From NCBI RefSeq assembly GCF_020882245.1, contig NC_083599.1, positions 45,658,748-45,722,747 of the forward strand: 64,000 bases of DNA. Reading direction: 5' to 3'. This DNA comes from Rhopalosiphum padi. Taxonomy: Eukaryota; Arthropoda; Insecta; Hemiptera; Aphididae. Below are positions 49,358 to 63,383 of this stretch, piece after piece (position 1 is the stretch's first letter; each line of letters begins with the position of its first letter). A program made the position numbers and the translations under genes. Under the pieces are notes generated by a model. It ran no database searches. It was not told the DNA's origin and saw only the letters and a program-made list of their open reading frames with translations.

Positions 49358-52300
49358 AATACATGATACAATTTCCGTATTAATTTTTTTTCAATGTTAG
49401 AAAGGTTGAAAATTTAATACAAGGTTCCTTATAGATTTTTTTTATAGATATTTAAAAATATTAAAAATACAAATAAGCTCGACTTTTTTTTATTAGTAAT
49501 TGAAGCTCAAATTTTCATAAAATTCTTTAAATTTATAAATATGTTCCAATGTTTTTGTAATTAAACATTGATAAAATGTTTAGTTTGTATACCTATAGGA
49601 ATCGCAAATTTAATAAAAAGATTCTTATATATTATGATCCAAAATTTAAAAAATAACAAAACTTGATTTTTTTTATAGATAATTGAAAAGGAAATTTGGT
49701 TGAAATTTTATATTTAAACGAAAAATAACGAGTCAGCTTGTTATTTTGTAAATAAAAATATAATTTATGAGTACTTAAAACTTTAGGAATATTATTATAT
49801 TTATACAACACAAAGACATTTTCAAATGCAATATTTTTACTTTTTGGCAAAAATTAATCCAACCAACTATTTAATAGTAAAATAATTCACTTTAATGGTA
49901 AGTTACCATACATACACCTAACATAAATACATCATAAAATATTTACTTAATATTATATAGATTGATAGACCGTTTTTCGTATACAATGATTTATCAAATG
50001 CCTAAATATCTCACTATTTAGGAACAAAAAATATAATATTATTAATAATATTTTTCTTCTATAAGTATTGGTAACAATTATTATACATGATCAAAAAGAT
50101 TAAAACATTTTAAAAGGTACGTAGGTATGTTGAACATTAATTAAAAAAAAAAAAAATATAACAAAATACATTTACATACATTATTTTTATAAACATTTTA
50201 AGTTTTTATTTTTACGAAATTAAATAATTAAATTGAATTATTGATTTTATTGTAATCCAAAAAATAATATTAATGTGAATGTTTTTTTACTATGTATTTG
50301 CGTGTTTACTGTTTAGTATAATAAATCATTATCATTATTAATTGATCAATACTGTAACTGCCGTTTGCCTTTGCCACATATACTGACTACTGACTTTGGA
50401 TTTCTCTATAATAATACATTTTATAATAACTTTTTCTCCAATTCAATACGTATAAATGTATGATGTATTTATAATTTATATAACTAAATTATCTCTACAG
50501 TACTGAATATTTGTATATAAATAAACTAAAAGGTAAAATTATATCATAATATTTATAAATCTAATTTTTCATGTGTCATTATTTTAAAAATTGAGTATAT
50601 ATTTTATATAAACAAATAATATAATGTAATCTAAATTAGCTAATACTAATAATAACAAGTCGGTCTCATACAAATAACATACAATTTATTATCTGTCATG
50701 TTCAAAAATGTGTAATAGACGCTTGATCTATCGTTAATTAATACAATATATTTATTAATAAATATATAATAAAATATCCTCAAAAATATAGGATGACAAA
50801 CTTTCTCCGCTCGGCGTTCACATCGTTTTAAGTACCTATAAAATTGATAGAATAATTTGAATTTAAATTTAACACATTCATTTTAGTGATCTACCCAATG
50901 CTTGTAAACGAGTACCTCATGAATACTTAATACAATGACACTTACTAGTTACTATACTATCTATACAAAAAAAAGAGTCTTCATCGGTATTTTATTATTT
51001 TTACCCCTTTTAAGTATAAAGACTAGATAAAAAAAATGCTACCAGAAACCCTTAATTCACATACAGAGACACGAAAAAAATAAATGAAAATACAACATTG
51101 TTAAACAAATACATATTCGGATATTCCGCTCATTCCGTTCAGAATCTAAAATATATAAAAAAAAAAGTTATATTTATATTTTGTATTTTTCCAAACTACT
51201 CGTGCATTCTTTTCTTATTATTTACATCCCTGTTTTTATTCTCTAAAAGTAGTTATTATAATAACTGAATTTAATTTAAACAGTAAACATTAAACATTAT
51301 TTATTTTTAAAAATTCAGTAAATACATAATACATATCTCCTATTAGTGTTTATAATTACAAATAAAAACACAAATAAATATGGTTGTATTCATGCATAAT
51401 ACTATTTTAGTGTAATTGGTTCGATGGTATTTATAAGATCTAATCTGGCGTGAACTCAAAACGACAGTCACAATCGTGAAAGTGTGATACGCGATTTATG
51501 CTATGTATATTATATATGTAAACAGTGTAACATATAACACGTGAAACTGAGGAAGGAAACCGATCTAACGTTGCGTTTCATTAAAATTTAAAATATTTAC
51601 ATATATATCGACCAATAAATAATTAAACTGTAATTTATTGTATAATATGTGACTTGTATAATATACATAATACTTAGTACTTATATAGTTACATTGTGTT
51701 GTACATTATTTTGTACGTTTATCTGTGTTTAATTTTATTCATATACTAGCCTAACCTTACTACAATAATAAATTTAAATCATATTCATTAAATACCTATA
51801 TTATACATGCAATTTATTTAAAAAAATAAAAACGCTAGTCGCAAACGACCGAGACTATGGTCAAATAGCGTTATAATGTACTGTACAATGTACCTATAAC
51901 TATCTACTGCATAATAATATTATGTTATAGGTACATCGAACCACTGGAGAATATAATATATTAATAATCTGACTTGTCCATGCTGGTATATTGAGTCCAG
52001 TGTAAAGTACAGTAGTGTTTTGTGTTCCATACATTATACATTACTGTATAAAAGTAAATAATAATATTCCTGTACATACGTTGTTTACGACCATGAGTAA
52101 AATTAATTTTTAAGTTTTATAAAATGTTAACGAATAACGAGTGTACGCAATATCACTATAATACGTACTATTAAATAGTATTTTTTAGTGATGTTATGTT
52201 AAGAATTTCGCGCTGTATAACTGTTATGTTGATTTGGTTTATAAATTTTATGGTTATGAATGTTGTGATTTTGTTATAATTAATTCTGGACTTAAAATTG

Positions 52301-52890
52301 AGTATGCCAATTACGATACACATTGTGTATACGAAAAGAAAAGCGTGTATATCAAAGTGTACAGGCACCTGTTACTTGCTAGGTATATAATTCTCTATAA
52401 ATAATATATAGTTCAACATCCATTAAATTTAAATTAAATGTTATAAATATTTAAATATTAGCATTACAAAATAATTTTTTTTAGGATCTATAATAGATAT
52501 ATTAGGTTTTGAAATAACCTATAAGTATTGCTTATTTATATTATGAAGAATATGAACCCATAACTCCTTTTAATAATTTAGACCTTACGGTAAAATTGAT
52601 CTACACTGAAATTAATTCCTATATTAAACTGGATGATTTTAAGGAGTATTCAACTGCTACAAGTAACCTGATTATAACTAACATTTATAGTGTACGCAAT
52701 TAATGAAAATTGTCCAGTTTTCCATACTAATAAAGTAACAACTCGCTAACAGGCGCGGATTAATGTATAAAAAAAAAGTCCTAAATAATGTCATGAATAC
52801 ATTATAAGTACTTCCTAATAGCAATTTAAAAATGAATATTAATAACTGATTTTTTATTTATAAAATTGACTGTTTTTTTTTTTGTCACAG
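49358..52890. other. AT-rich sequence upstream of the LRR gene
   Basis: No exon recognised. A CATTCCGTTCAGAATCTAAA segment near 51129 recalls the aphid-type repeat at 27208. The 3' splice site (TTTTGTCACAG) immediately precedes the first coding exon of the LRR gene, so at least one untranslated exon must lie upstream, here or further away. Confidence 0.4.
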
Positions 52891-52915
52891 GAGAAGACCG
52901 TGGCCGGTTGAGGTC

Positions 52916-52978
52916 ATGACGACGCAATGCGGTCCACCGACGGTCTGCTGGCACTGCTATGGGTCATCATCGCCATAG
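52916..52978 (+). other. Overlapping upstream ORF at the LRR gene start
   Basis: An ATG 11 bases before the LRR start codon opens a 20-codon frame in a different phase, which stops (TAG) at 52976-52978, inside the signal-peptide coding region. If present in mature mRNA it would compete with the main start. Confidence 0.5.
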
Positions 52979-55900
52979 CTGTGACTGCGAGGACGCCGCG
53001 TGTCGCGGCGGCTACGTGCCCACAGCCAAGTGATGCCATCCGGCGATGCAAGTGTTCCAGCCGAGACAATGAAATCCAGATATGGTGAGTGTCAACACCT
53101 CTTAATAAGTTCTGATCTGTAGTCAAAACCCTATATACCGTATATAGGTCCACGGTATAAGTATTGTAGACGTATACTTATATAATAAAATATAGACGTA
53201 AATGGTATATGCCAGGGATGGCAAATTCATGGCACGCGAAAAATTAAAATATTTTTATTCTATGTATATATACATATTATATATATTATTGGCAACAGAC
53301 GTTACGTACTCTATTTTCGTGGCATGTTCAAAAAAAAAAAAAAGGTTAATTTTTGGCCATAATTTGCCATTTTTGGTATATAACTATTAGCTAGATACGT
53401 AGGTACGTAATAGCAGACACGCTCTTCTGACGCATTCAACACAACATGAAGTCAACAAGAATTTCATTTTTTTTAAGGAGTTTAATATAGGCAACATGTA
53501 GAGTGTGTTGTAATAATGGTCATAAATAGAGCTTGGATTCAATACATTTACATCTTTTTTTTTTTGGGGGGAGGTGTGTTACTCAAAGTGTAGTCTTTTT
53601 TGAGACATTTTTGATCTATTTCTCATACTATGAGTAAAAAAAATCATTTCATTGAAATATAAATATAGTACATGGTGAAATAAAAATTTAATAATTTGTC
53701 AAATTTAAGTTTTTACTCGTTTTTATATTTACAAACGTACTTACACAATAATTTTTTTCTTAATTTTAATATATTATATTTATCATAGCATTTTTTTAGC
53801 GCTATTAGATCATAAATGCATTTTCTAAATAGGCATTTTTGATATTTTTGGAGTATTTAAATCTGAGCCCTAGTCATAAATCATAAAAATGCACGTGCCA
53901 TCGTCACGATGAGTTAGAACTTAGACGCATGTACGCATATAAAATATATATAACAGTATGGCCATATGGCACTGTACAATGTATTTCAAAGTTCTGATAA
54001 ATGAAATAACTTGTGTTCTTAATTTCTTATCAATATTTATTTTTTATTTTTATTTTCATACAATTAATAGACGCATGTACTACACGTGTAATATGATTTT
54101 TTTATTTTTATTTTTTTGTACAGAAAAAAAAAATAATTTAATTTAATAATACTAAATAATAAAAATAAACCATAGCAATCTGTTTAAAATGTTGAGGTAT
54201 AAATAATAATTGTTAGCCTTTTTGGATCAAATAATAATAACAAGAATTATGCAATCTAAGGACTTTTTGATCTAACAACATACTGTCAACATGAAAACTA
54301 TAGTAAAATTATTATTATTATTATTATTTCTTCTTGCGGTAGGCACAATAGGTGAATTAAAAAGAATTCCATAGATACCAATATAAGTATTTAAATACTT
54401 AATATATTACAATAGATACAATAGGTTAGAAAAAATAAATATTTTTATATTTTCCAATTTTTTTAATTTTATTGTTTTGCTCAAAATCCTCTTTGATCTA
54501 TGTTAGTATGAAAGTATATCACTATTTACATCCAAATAATATGATTACATTTCAAATTCTAAGCGGTTTTTCAATAATTTTCGTTGAAGACCACGATGTC
54601 GACGCGTTATTAAACAATCATTTTTTAAATGATAGCCGATAGATACCTAAAAATATGGTCAACTAGTACGAACAGTCATTATATAATATTTAACCGTATT
54701 ATTGACACGAGTGAATTGTTATCAATATTTACTCGACTGGGCAGGCGTGACTTCTGAAATACACATAGACTCCAACAATTTAGAAAATAAATACTATATA
54801 GGTTTTACTTTTAGGAGCCTAACCTACAAAGATAGTAAAAATATGAATAGGTACTTATTTTATATATGTAGTCACACGTCAAATGTTAATAGGTTTTTTT
54901 TTAGTTTATTTTGCGTGGCCATATGCGATTGTAGCAAAACTAATCTTTACTATATTTGCACGTGTCGCCGTCGTGATTTTTAGAAACCTTTTTTAGGCAT
55001 TAATAACTAGGTATAAGTAGGTATGTTTTTTTCGCTTGTGATTGTTTTGACACGCCATTATTTTATTACACAATAGGTAGATGTAATAAGATAGATTTCA
55101 TCGTCTACCAGTAAGCATGTTTTCCACCATTAGTTAGGTATATTATAAATAATACGCATACCATAATAATTATAATCACAATTTACAAGTAAATCGAATT
55201 TTTCAATTAATTTATGTCTATAATATATAAATTATATTGCAATTTATACTTGTATCTACTAGGAGTTTTTCCTTATATTTATATGGCGTGTCAATTTAAT
55301 AAATACCTACCTGTTTTAGTTCATACGTAACTACTGATATTACGCATTAACGATAATGACTAAAATATGTTTACTTTTTAACAATATTTATGGAATTACA
55401 TAAATTTTATCATTTTTTATAAAAAAAAAAAATATTAACTTAAGTCCAAATACTTATTAGAAATATATCTGTTTAAGCAGTATAATTTACTATACATTTT
55501 TAAGATAAACATATTCACGATAAAATGACCCATTGTTCTTTATTTTATAGTTTAAAAAATATTATATTACAACAAATCAAATCTAATGCATCATACATAA
55601 TAATATTTTCTCATGTTATTATATAATTTGCCATCTAAATTATATCATCAATAAAATAAAAACTATAGTGAAAGGAAACTTAATTCCTTCTGAAGAAATG
55701 TATTAAGTGTGTATTATACTTATAAAATCCTCTCTCTTTTGTTATAATACAAAATGTGATTTAAAAAATTATTTTCAATATTTTTCCCATTTAAATGCTA
55801 GTTTTATTATTAATATTTAAATATTTATTATTATGTTTTGTAGCATTTTTTCTGTTTATTAACATTGTGACACTTATACAATTCCAGGTGTAGTCATGGA

Positions 55901-58900
55901 GATTCGAAGACCATATTTGATGAATTGAAGCAGCTAGCCTCATCCGTAACAGATCCAATTGATGAACTAATATTGGAAAATAATGCCATTTCGTCAATGC
56001 CTGCCAATGCTTTTTCAACTTTAAAAATTATACGATTAATGTTACGTGAAAATGGAATTCAAAAAGTCGCTTCAAACTGGTTATCTGATCAAGAAACAAG
56101 CATACTAGAATTATTCATAGTTGAAGCAGAACTTAGAAGTTTTCCAGAGGAAAGTTTAATGGTGTTACCTAGACTAGAAGCGCTATCGTTAATTGCAGGA
56201 TCATTGACGCGACTACCAATAATATCTGGCCTAGCTAGATTGAGGTATGTTCAAATCGAAGCATCTTCATTAATAAACATGGGAACAGGCAATTTCTTAG
56301 GGTTGCCATTTCTAGAACAGTTGCATATCACTGGTTCTCCAAAAATGCAAAAATTGGACGTAGGCACTGTACAGGATTTGCCTCGACTATTTTTGTTAAA
56401 TTTCACGGATTGTGGAATCACGTGGATGCACCCTAGAGCTTTTGCTCGCTTGCCATCGCTTCTTGAACTATCATTAGTCGGCAACAAGTTAGCTGATGCG
56501 TCTAATATTGGAGGAGCAATTAGAGATTTGACCTCTTTGACTACAATTAGACTCGATAGAAATGAATTAGAATTCATTAATGAAGCTACATTCGTAGATA
56601 TACCGTCATTACGTCACGTTTACCTGTCCACCAACAAGATAAGTGATATACGCAGGGGCGCATTTCATCGAATGCCCAATCTAAAGTCAATCGACATAAG
56701 CAAAAATCAAGTACGTCATATCCATCCGGAATCATTTACGCCCGTTCGCGATAACAATCTAGAAGAATTATGGTTATCTGAAAATTCCATAGACAATGCG
56801 ATGACAATCAGACTAATTTTAGACATGTTTCCGAAACTTCGTTTTCTGGATGTCAGCAGGAATCAGTTACAAGACATTATTTACGGATCAGTACAGGGAC
56901 ATTCAAGACTAGAAATGTTGTATTTAGAACACAATAAACTCCAAAGGGTTGGCAGGGAAACATTCACTGCTATGCCAATGTTAAGGGAATTGAGATTGGC
57001 CAATAATTCGCTATCCAATTACCTAGCAATTCCTCTATGGAATTTACCAATGTTAAAAGGTCTTGACATATCTTTTAATAAATTTGACAAACTAGAACGA
57101 CGTATGCTAGCTACATTACCATCATTAAGAAGATTTGATATCAGCCACAACGCTGTTTCATCATTGGATCCGACCACTTTTATTGACACTCCAAATTTAG
57201 AACACATCAATATATCTCACAACAACATAGATTCTATAAACTCTTTAACACTAACCCACTTATACCATTTGTACGAATTCGATGCAAGTCACAATAGACT
57301 TAATCATGTATGTATTTTGTTTTAGTTACCTATATAAATATTAGTTTAGAAAATAAATATATAATAATTACATAAACTTAGTTTCCCTTTCGTGAACAAA
57401 CTAAAACGATCAGGTTAAAATCACACTGTTAACCGATTTATCATAGTGATTTATTTTATTCTTACACCAAAGTTTAAACTATTATTTCTCCCAACATGTT
57501 TGATTCTTAACGTTAAACGTACGTGTTATTTAATTACATCCTTTTTAATCTAAACACTAAATTATTATTTACACATTTATTTTTCAGAAGAATATTATTA
57601 TAATATGGAAAAATTATTTGTATTATATCTATAGTTAAATGTTTAGTTTTTAAATTAATAAAAATATTATATTTTATGCATACAATTTTTTTTATAAAAA
57701 AATCAGTTGCATTATTATATTTTTTTTAAATTATTATAGACCACAAATAAATTTGAAATATAAATATAAATATGATTTACAGTTTGTTGGTGGTATGCCA
57801 AGAGCCATAGAATACTTATATTTATCTCATAACAAAATAATGAGCTTGCCAAGTGATAGTTCAACAGATTTACATCTTCCAGCTTTAAAACTTCTTGATG
57901 TTTCAGGTAACATAATACTAATATCCTATTTTATTATAATATGAGTTTTATTTTATCATTGTTTTTGATACTAAAAATATTATGATATATTATATTTTAA
58001 ACATTTAATTTATCTGTGTAGATAATGGTATTCATAGAGTACCAGCAAATTCATTGACTGCTTTAAATTTATTGCGTTGGCTCTACTTGGGTGGGAACTC
58101 AATGCAACAACTGGATAATGGAGCATTTAGTGGATTAAACCAATTAGAAATACTGACATTAAACGACAATAAATTATTAAGTATACATTCGAACACTTTT
58201 AAGGAGTTACCACTTCTTGTGAGTTAAAATAAATAAAAGTAAAAATATAAAGTGTCTAATTTACATTATTTTTTAGAACGAACTAAATTTAAAAGGTAAC
58301 AGATTGGAGATTTTAGAACCTTCTTTATTGTCTAATAATGTAAAATTGAAAAAACTTGATGTAAGTCATAATAGACTAACTGAAATTCACGAATCATATT
58401 TTTCTGTAAATAAGTAAGTAAAAATTAACTTTTTTTAATAAGATATTTATATTAATGAATATTAATTTTTGCATTTATTTAGGGAACTTGAAGAACTATC
58501 TATTTCTCATAATTCATTATCTGAGTTTCCATCATCATTAGCAGCGAATCCGAACCTAAAAATTCTAGATTTAAGAAATAACGAAATTAAACATATGAAA
58601 AGTGGAATAGTCTCGTCAATGCCATACTTAAAAGAGTTGTACTTGTCAGAAAACAACTTAAACATTTTAAATGAAGGGGCCTTCCAACAGCTACCAAATT
58701 TGACTATTTTAGAAATGGAAGGAAATAATCTTAACACATTACCTTCATATGGTATACAAAGCTTGCCAAATCTTATGGTTGTAAAAATGGCTAGAAATAA
58801 ATTGGTATCCTTACCAAGTGCAGCTATGGTGAATCTACCAATGTTACAAATTGTCGAATTGCAACAAAACCAACTCAATGAAATAGCCAGTGATGCATTT

Positions 58901-61900
58901 GTAGGTATACCAAATTTAATTATGATGAACTTGAGCCACAATTATTTGAATGGCATGGAAAAATCGGGTTTGAATAATCTAAGAAATTTAGAAGTACTTG
59001 ATTTAAGCCATAACAAGTTAAAACAAATAACTACTAGAAGCATACAAAATATGCACTCATTAATCATGTTAAAAGTAAGCTATATAAAATATATTCTATT
59101 ACGATTCTTATTGTAAAATATGTTCATGAAGGTATTATATAAAAACATGTATTGTTCTAGCTTGATAACAACAGATTGTGTAATATTATTGGAAACCCAT
59201 TTGAAGGAATGAGCCGTTTAAGAGTATTAAGCTTACGGGATAATAAAATGACTTCACTTTCTGAATCTACATTTAACAGTATCAAACCCACAATATCTCG
59301 TTTAGATGTTGATGGTAAATTTTATTTATATATATATATCTAATTGACTTTACTGAAGTTATATTATTCGTATATTTATCCCTCATTATTATATTTTCCA
59401 TAATCAATAACAATATGACTTTAGTGTTTGAATCTATAATATGATATATTTATAAATTATTATAATAAGCTAAATTAATATAATAATATTTTGTTTAATA
59501 ATTTAATTTTAGGTAATCCAGTACACTGTGCTTGTAACATGAGGTGGTTGCAATCATGGTTAAGAACGACAGCTGACAGTTTTGGGCCTAGGTGTACCGA
59601 CGGTACTTTACTTAGAGAAATGCCATTTACATCGAAACACTGTGACGAAAAAGAATTAAATAATATAGAGGAAAACATTCCAGGCTGTGAAATTGAATCT
59701 GTTCCTGTTGGTAATGGTGAGAATTGTGTATAAAATACTTTATGTATTAAAAATGTACAAACATAGGTTATAACTGATATTTAAAAAATTGTGTAGCAAA
59801 TACGGTGACTTCAAATAAAATATCTACGTGGACAAGCAGCGAAGAATCAGATAAAAATAAGCCACTGCCAGAAGAAACTGATTATTTTTACGATGACGTC
59901 GTCGATCTAAATGACAAAGTTGAACACCAAAGAGGTTTTTCAACTGAGAAAACATTGTCAACAATATCTCCAGCTATTTTATCACACTATGTACCCGGTG
60001 ACACACCAACATTGTATGCTAGTTCTCGGCCAAATACCTCTTCTTCTTATACCGATGATCACTCGGTGCAGAGCAACGCCGGTGGTACTGCATACACATT
60101 TTTCGGCGTACCAATACCACCGCTGAATTTAAACAATATTTGGGGTCAAACCAAAGGCACAGGTAAAAGACTCAAGGATGGCAGACGAAACTCATTGCCG
60201 AAAAGAACGTCAACAGTAGACCAAGATGGTTTTACACCAATGTTACCGGGCACTGGAGGTTTCCAGCCAATGATGACTACTCCAGATAATACTTTCTTCG
60301 GGGAAGACATGGAGAGCGATGACGACGAAGATAATATTTATAGAAATAATAGTACATCCAATAAAATTACAGGTTCCGGCAGTCCCCCGCGGTATCAACT
60401 CAGTAGCACTACAGAATCACCATTCCGCTATGATAGATATTCCAGCAGCGACTTAAGTTTTTCTAAGTTCATAAATATCACGACTCGTGATTCCTTATAC
60501 GAGTCAGCCACTATAAATTCAATCATTAGACCAACCGCTAAACCTAGTATAACCAACAACCAGCAACAAACGATGGCGACAGCTACCACTTTACAAAGCA
60601 ACGATTTGGCTAACCAATCCGAAATTTCACTTGTTCAATTATCAACAGGTAACAACATTACGTCTAAGTTTCAATATATTTGTAATGTATATGTCTATGG
60701 ACCCGTAATATGCCCATATTATGGGATAGGAGATTAGATTATCTCATATCGAATCGAGGAATATAGTTTTATATTTATTCCAAACCAAAAATAGGTATAT
60801 TTTACTCTTGTGTATAACTTATATATTAATCAGCAAGTAAGAAATTGATTAAAATGAGAAATTCCTTGCCCGTTTAATAAATGCCATGTAAAAAATATCG
60901 GTAATTTTCAAATACGAGTATGTTCAGTAATTGCAATCCTTAATTTGTTAAGGCAAAGTAAAAATATGCGTATATAAAATACAATATATACGATTATATA
61001 TATATACAATATTACAAATCAAAATTAATACATTAATTAATCAATATTTTTACTAACTGTATAGGGTTTACTTAAATATAATACACAAATCACAATATAA
61101 AATGAAAATGCTTACTGGTAAGTATATACAATTTTTCCAGTTCTTTTTTATTTATACCATTATATATTTATTCCAAAAGTTTGAATTTATAAGCACTTAA
61201 AGATAATCGAGATTAGATTAATGCGAAATTCTTTTCACGAATATTTGTGATGTTTATTTAAATTCAAATTCAAAAAAATATAGCTTTAGTTTCATATACT
61301 TAAATCCTACAGTAAGTTAATATTATCAAATACTTAAATACCACATTTTACACCTACAAAACAGTTGCTAATAACACCAAAAAACTTAAACTAATCTATC
61401 ATTCATCAGTGAATTCATTTCAGGATCCTGGGCACGCCGCTAATTTATTAACATATTTATACAAACATTGAATAAATTATATGAACTATTGAGTAGTTTC
61501 CAACTATGCAGCATGTCCCAAAAGCATTTCTGTAAGAATACAACACATAAATATATTTAAATGTGGTTTTTTGATAGTAATATTTGACAATTTAAATTTT
61601 AAAGCATACATTTTTGATAGATAATTTTTAAAGATTCCACATTTGGTTACAATAATTACTTAGTAACGGGCATAATTATGATGATGTGTAACTTTTGAGA
61701 CTTGCTTTATAGGTAATAAATATATTTGATTTTTTCCTTCTGTCGTTTTGTGCTTCGACTATTACAGAGGGGGTCCCACTATAAAACCTGTCTCTACAGC
61801 AGAGCTTGCGCTAAAGAGCTGCACAGTGCACACCCTCTTTATTTTACAGAAGTAAAAAAAAAATAATAAATAATACATACTATCAGAAATATTATACATA

Positions 61901-62911
61901 TATATTATACATTTATACATCATAATGTATAAATATTGACGGTTTAAATAACAAAATTCCTTAAATTATCACTATTTTCCATTTGGTTTTGGTTAATTTG
62001 AGCACAAATGCACAATTACAATATTTGACGGCATAACACAATGGTAATTTAGCGCAATCTCTGCAGTCTACAGGTTCAATTAGGCGTGCCCTTGTGAGAA
62101 TTGTTTTTTAATGTACCTACACCCGTAAAGTTGTGTGTTCGCAGTGGGATCCACGACGGCGAGCTCGACGACCCAACAACAACGTCAGTCGGCAGCCGTC
62201 ACGCAGTCAGCCACCGCAGCTGCCCCGTCGACGATGGCGCCCGGATCGACTTCAACGACCCCCGAAGCGGTCAACGTGTCCACGCCGTCATCGCTGACCG
62301 GTTTCTTGGCACCCGGTGGACAGCTACCAGTGTTTAAAGATGGAACCGGTGGCCAAATTCCGTCAGCTAACAAAGACGGAATCAGTGGCCAGGTGCAGTC
62401 GTCTCAAAAAGACGGGGGCGGCGGCGGTGGCGGTGGTAGCGTAGTGGTCACCGGAAAACCGTCAATCGTGAAGGTGACGTTGAGTCCACCGGGCCAACAG
62501 AGCCAGCAGCAGCAACAGCAACCGCAGCAACAGCCACAGCACCAGAGGCCACTGGCGGTAGCAGAGGACGTAAAGTACTCAAAGAGCGGCGCCAATAATC
62601 ACCAGCAAGCGTACCAACTGCCGCCGCCCACTAGGTCGACGGACGCGTTCCAGTCGACGCCGTTCAAGACGAGTTCGGCGAGTGACTGGTACTACGCCAA
62701 CTATAATAAGACCAACGTGGAACCGTTTGTCAGCAAGACGTCGTCCGCGGCGTCCCTCGCCGGTCACCCGCCCGCCATTCCGGCCATGGCAGCGATCGCT
62801 GCGGCCACGTTAACGGTCGTTTCCGGTTTCGGACGATCGCCCACCGCCGTCGTAATACCATACTGTACTTTGACCTTTATTTTATATTATCGTTATTATC
62901 ATAATTATTAA
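52927..62911 (+). CDS. atk: Artichoke-like secreted leucine-rich repeat protein
   Basis: I assemble ten coding exons: 52927-53084, 55888-57307, 57783-57906, 58022-58218, 58277-58413, 58483-59074, 59161-59314, 59513-59716, 59797-60648 and 62145-62911. All have GT-AG boundaries and a continuous frame, giving 1534 residues. Layout: a signal peptide (about 1-28); an N-terminal cysteine cap (C31, C41, C43, C54) with IQIWCSHGD; some 35 LRRs of about 24 residues (about 70-925); and a C-terminal cap at about 928-985 (GNPVHCACNMRWLQSWL). A Ser/Thr-rich tail follows, with TDYFYDD, YTFFGVPIPP, a Gly8 run, Gln runs, SDWYYANY and a hydrophobic end. The caps, EIQIWCSH, TFFG and DWYY motifs and total length agree with Drosophila artichoke, an extracellular protein needed for sensory cilia organisation and larval locomotion. 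Chaoptin-type proteins are the nearest alternative. The hydrophobic C-terminus could be a GPI or membrane anchor. A possible poly(A) signal lies at 63722-63727. Confidence 0.85.
53213..53375. mobile_element. Short hAT-type MITE in LRR gene intron 1
   Basis: Left end CAGGGATGGCAAAT; right end reverse-complemented CAAAAATGGCAAAT. Flanks GTATATGC (53205-53212) and GTATATAA (53376-53383) share 6 of 8 bases, consistent with an aged 8-bp duplication. The element is 163 bp and non-coding. Confidence 0.6.
53384..55887. other. Remainder of LRR gene intron 1
   Basis: AT-rich intron sequence with several T/A homopolymers and no recognised exon. The 93-residue frame at 54702-54983 lacks splice context and is not supported. 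Confidence 0.5.
61424..61476 (+). other. Possible alternative terminal exon of the LRR gene
   Basis: A good 3' splice site (TTCATTTCAG at 61414-61423) would join in phase to the exon ending at 60648. That adds Gly-Ser-Trp-Ala-Arg-Arg and then TAA at 61441-61443. An AATAAA lies at 61471-61476. Use of this exon would replace the final 255 or so residues, including the hydrophobic tail. Confidence 0.3.
61507..61709. mobile_element. Possible mariner-type MITE in LRR gene intron 9
   Basis: AGCATGTCCCAAAAG near the left end pairs with CTTTTGAGACTTGCT at the right end with two mismatches, and TA dinucleotides flank both sides. ATGTCCCAAAAG words are typical of some Tc1/mariner termini. The element is about 200 bp with no coding capacity. 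Confidence 0.4.
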
Positions 62912-63132
62912 TAATTAACGTTCGCGAATTACAGTATAAATAAGTACTTTCATACAGCATCTTTTACTTTAAGCCTTAAGGATATTATAATGATATATTG
63001 AGTAGATTTAGATTACGTATTGTAATAGATGGGTGAACCTCTGATCATACATAATTCGGTTTATACCTACATAGCGTATACACTATACAATAATTATATT
63101 GTTTGATTCGTATTTGTTCGTACTCTTGTGGT

Positions 63133-63383
63133 CAGTGGCAAAACCAGGATACAGCTTAGGGATTCGTGGCCTAACTTCAAAATTTTTTGAAGATTTCAGC
63201 CTTCTTCATCAGTGTTGTGTAGGTAAACGTATTATTTAAGAATTAAGACGCAACTATCGTGTATTAAAATTGTCATTTGTACAAATGATGCTGTAAAAAA
63301 AAATCACGATGAATCCTATAGGTAACTAAACTTTACCTTTATCACAAATTATCCGCCTCCAAAGCAAAATCCTGTTCACGCTA
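63133..63383. mobile_element. Possible degenerate hAT-type MITE
   Basis: CAGTGGCAAAACCAGGAT at the left and AATCCTGTTCACGCTA at the right are imperfect inverted repeats of hAT style. The flanking 8-mers (CTTGTGGT and TTTTTTGT) match only partly, so the call is tentative. Confidence 0.35.

Noticed and set aside
54702..54983. 93-residue frame in LRR gene intron 1 as an extra exon
   Set aside because: It has no LRR-like or other recognisable sequence. Joining 53084 to 55888 restores a continuous, family-consistent frame without it.
58507..58941. Minus-strand 144-residue frame
   Set aside because: It is the antisense shadow of an LRR exon, where leucine/asparagine codon use leaves the opposite strand open.
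62040..62100. tRNA gene (GGTTCAATTAGGC B-box-like word)
   Set aside because: No cloverleaf could be drawn and no A box lies at the right distance.
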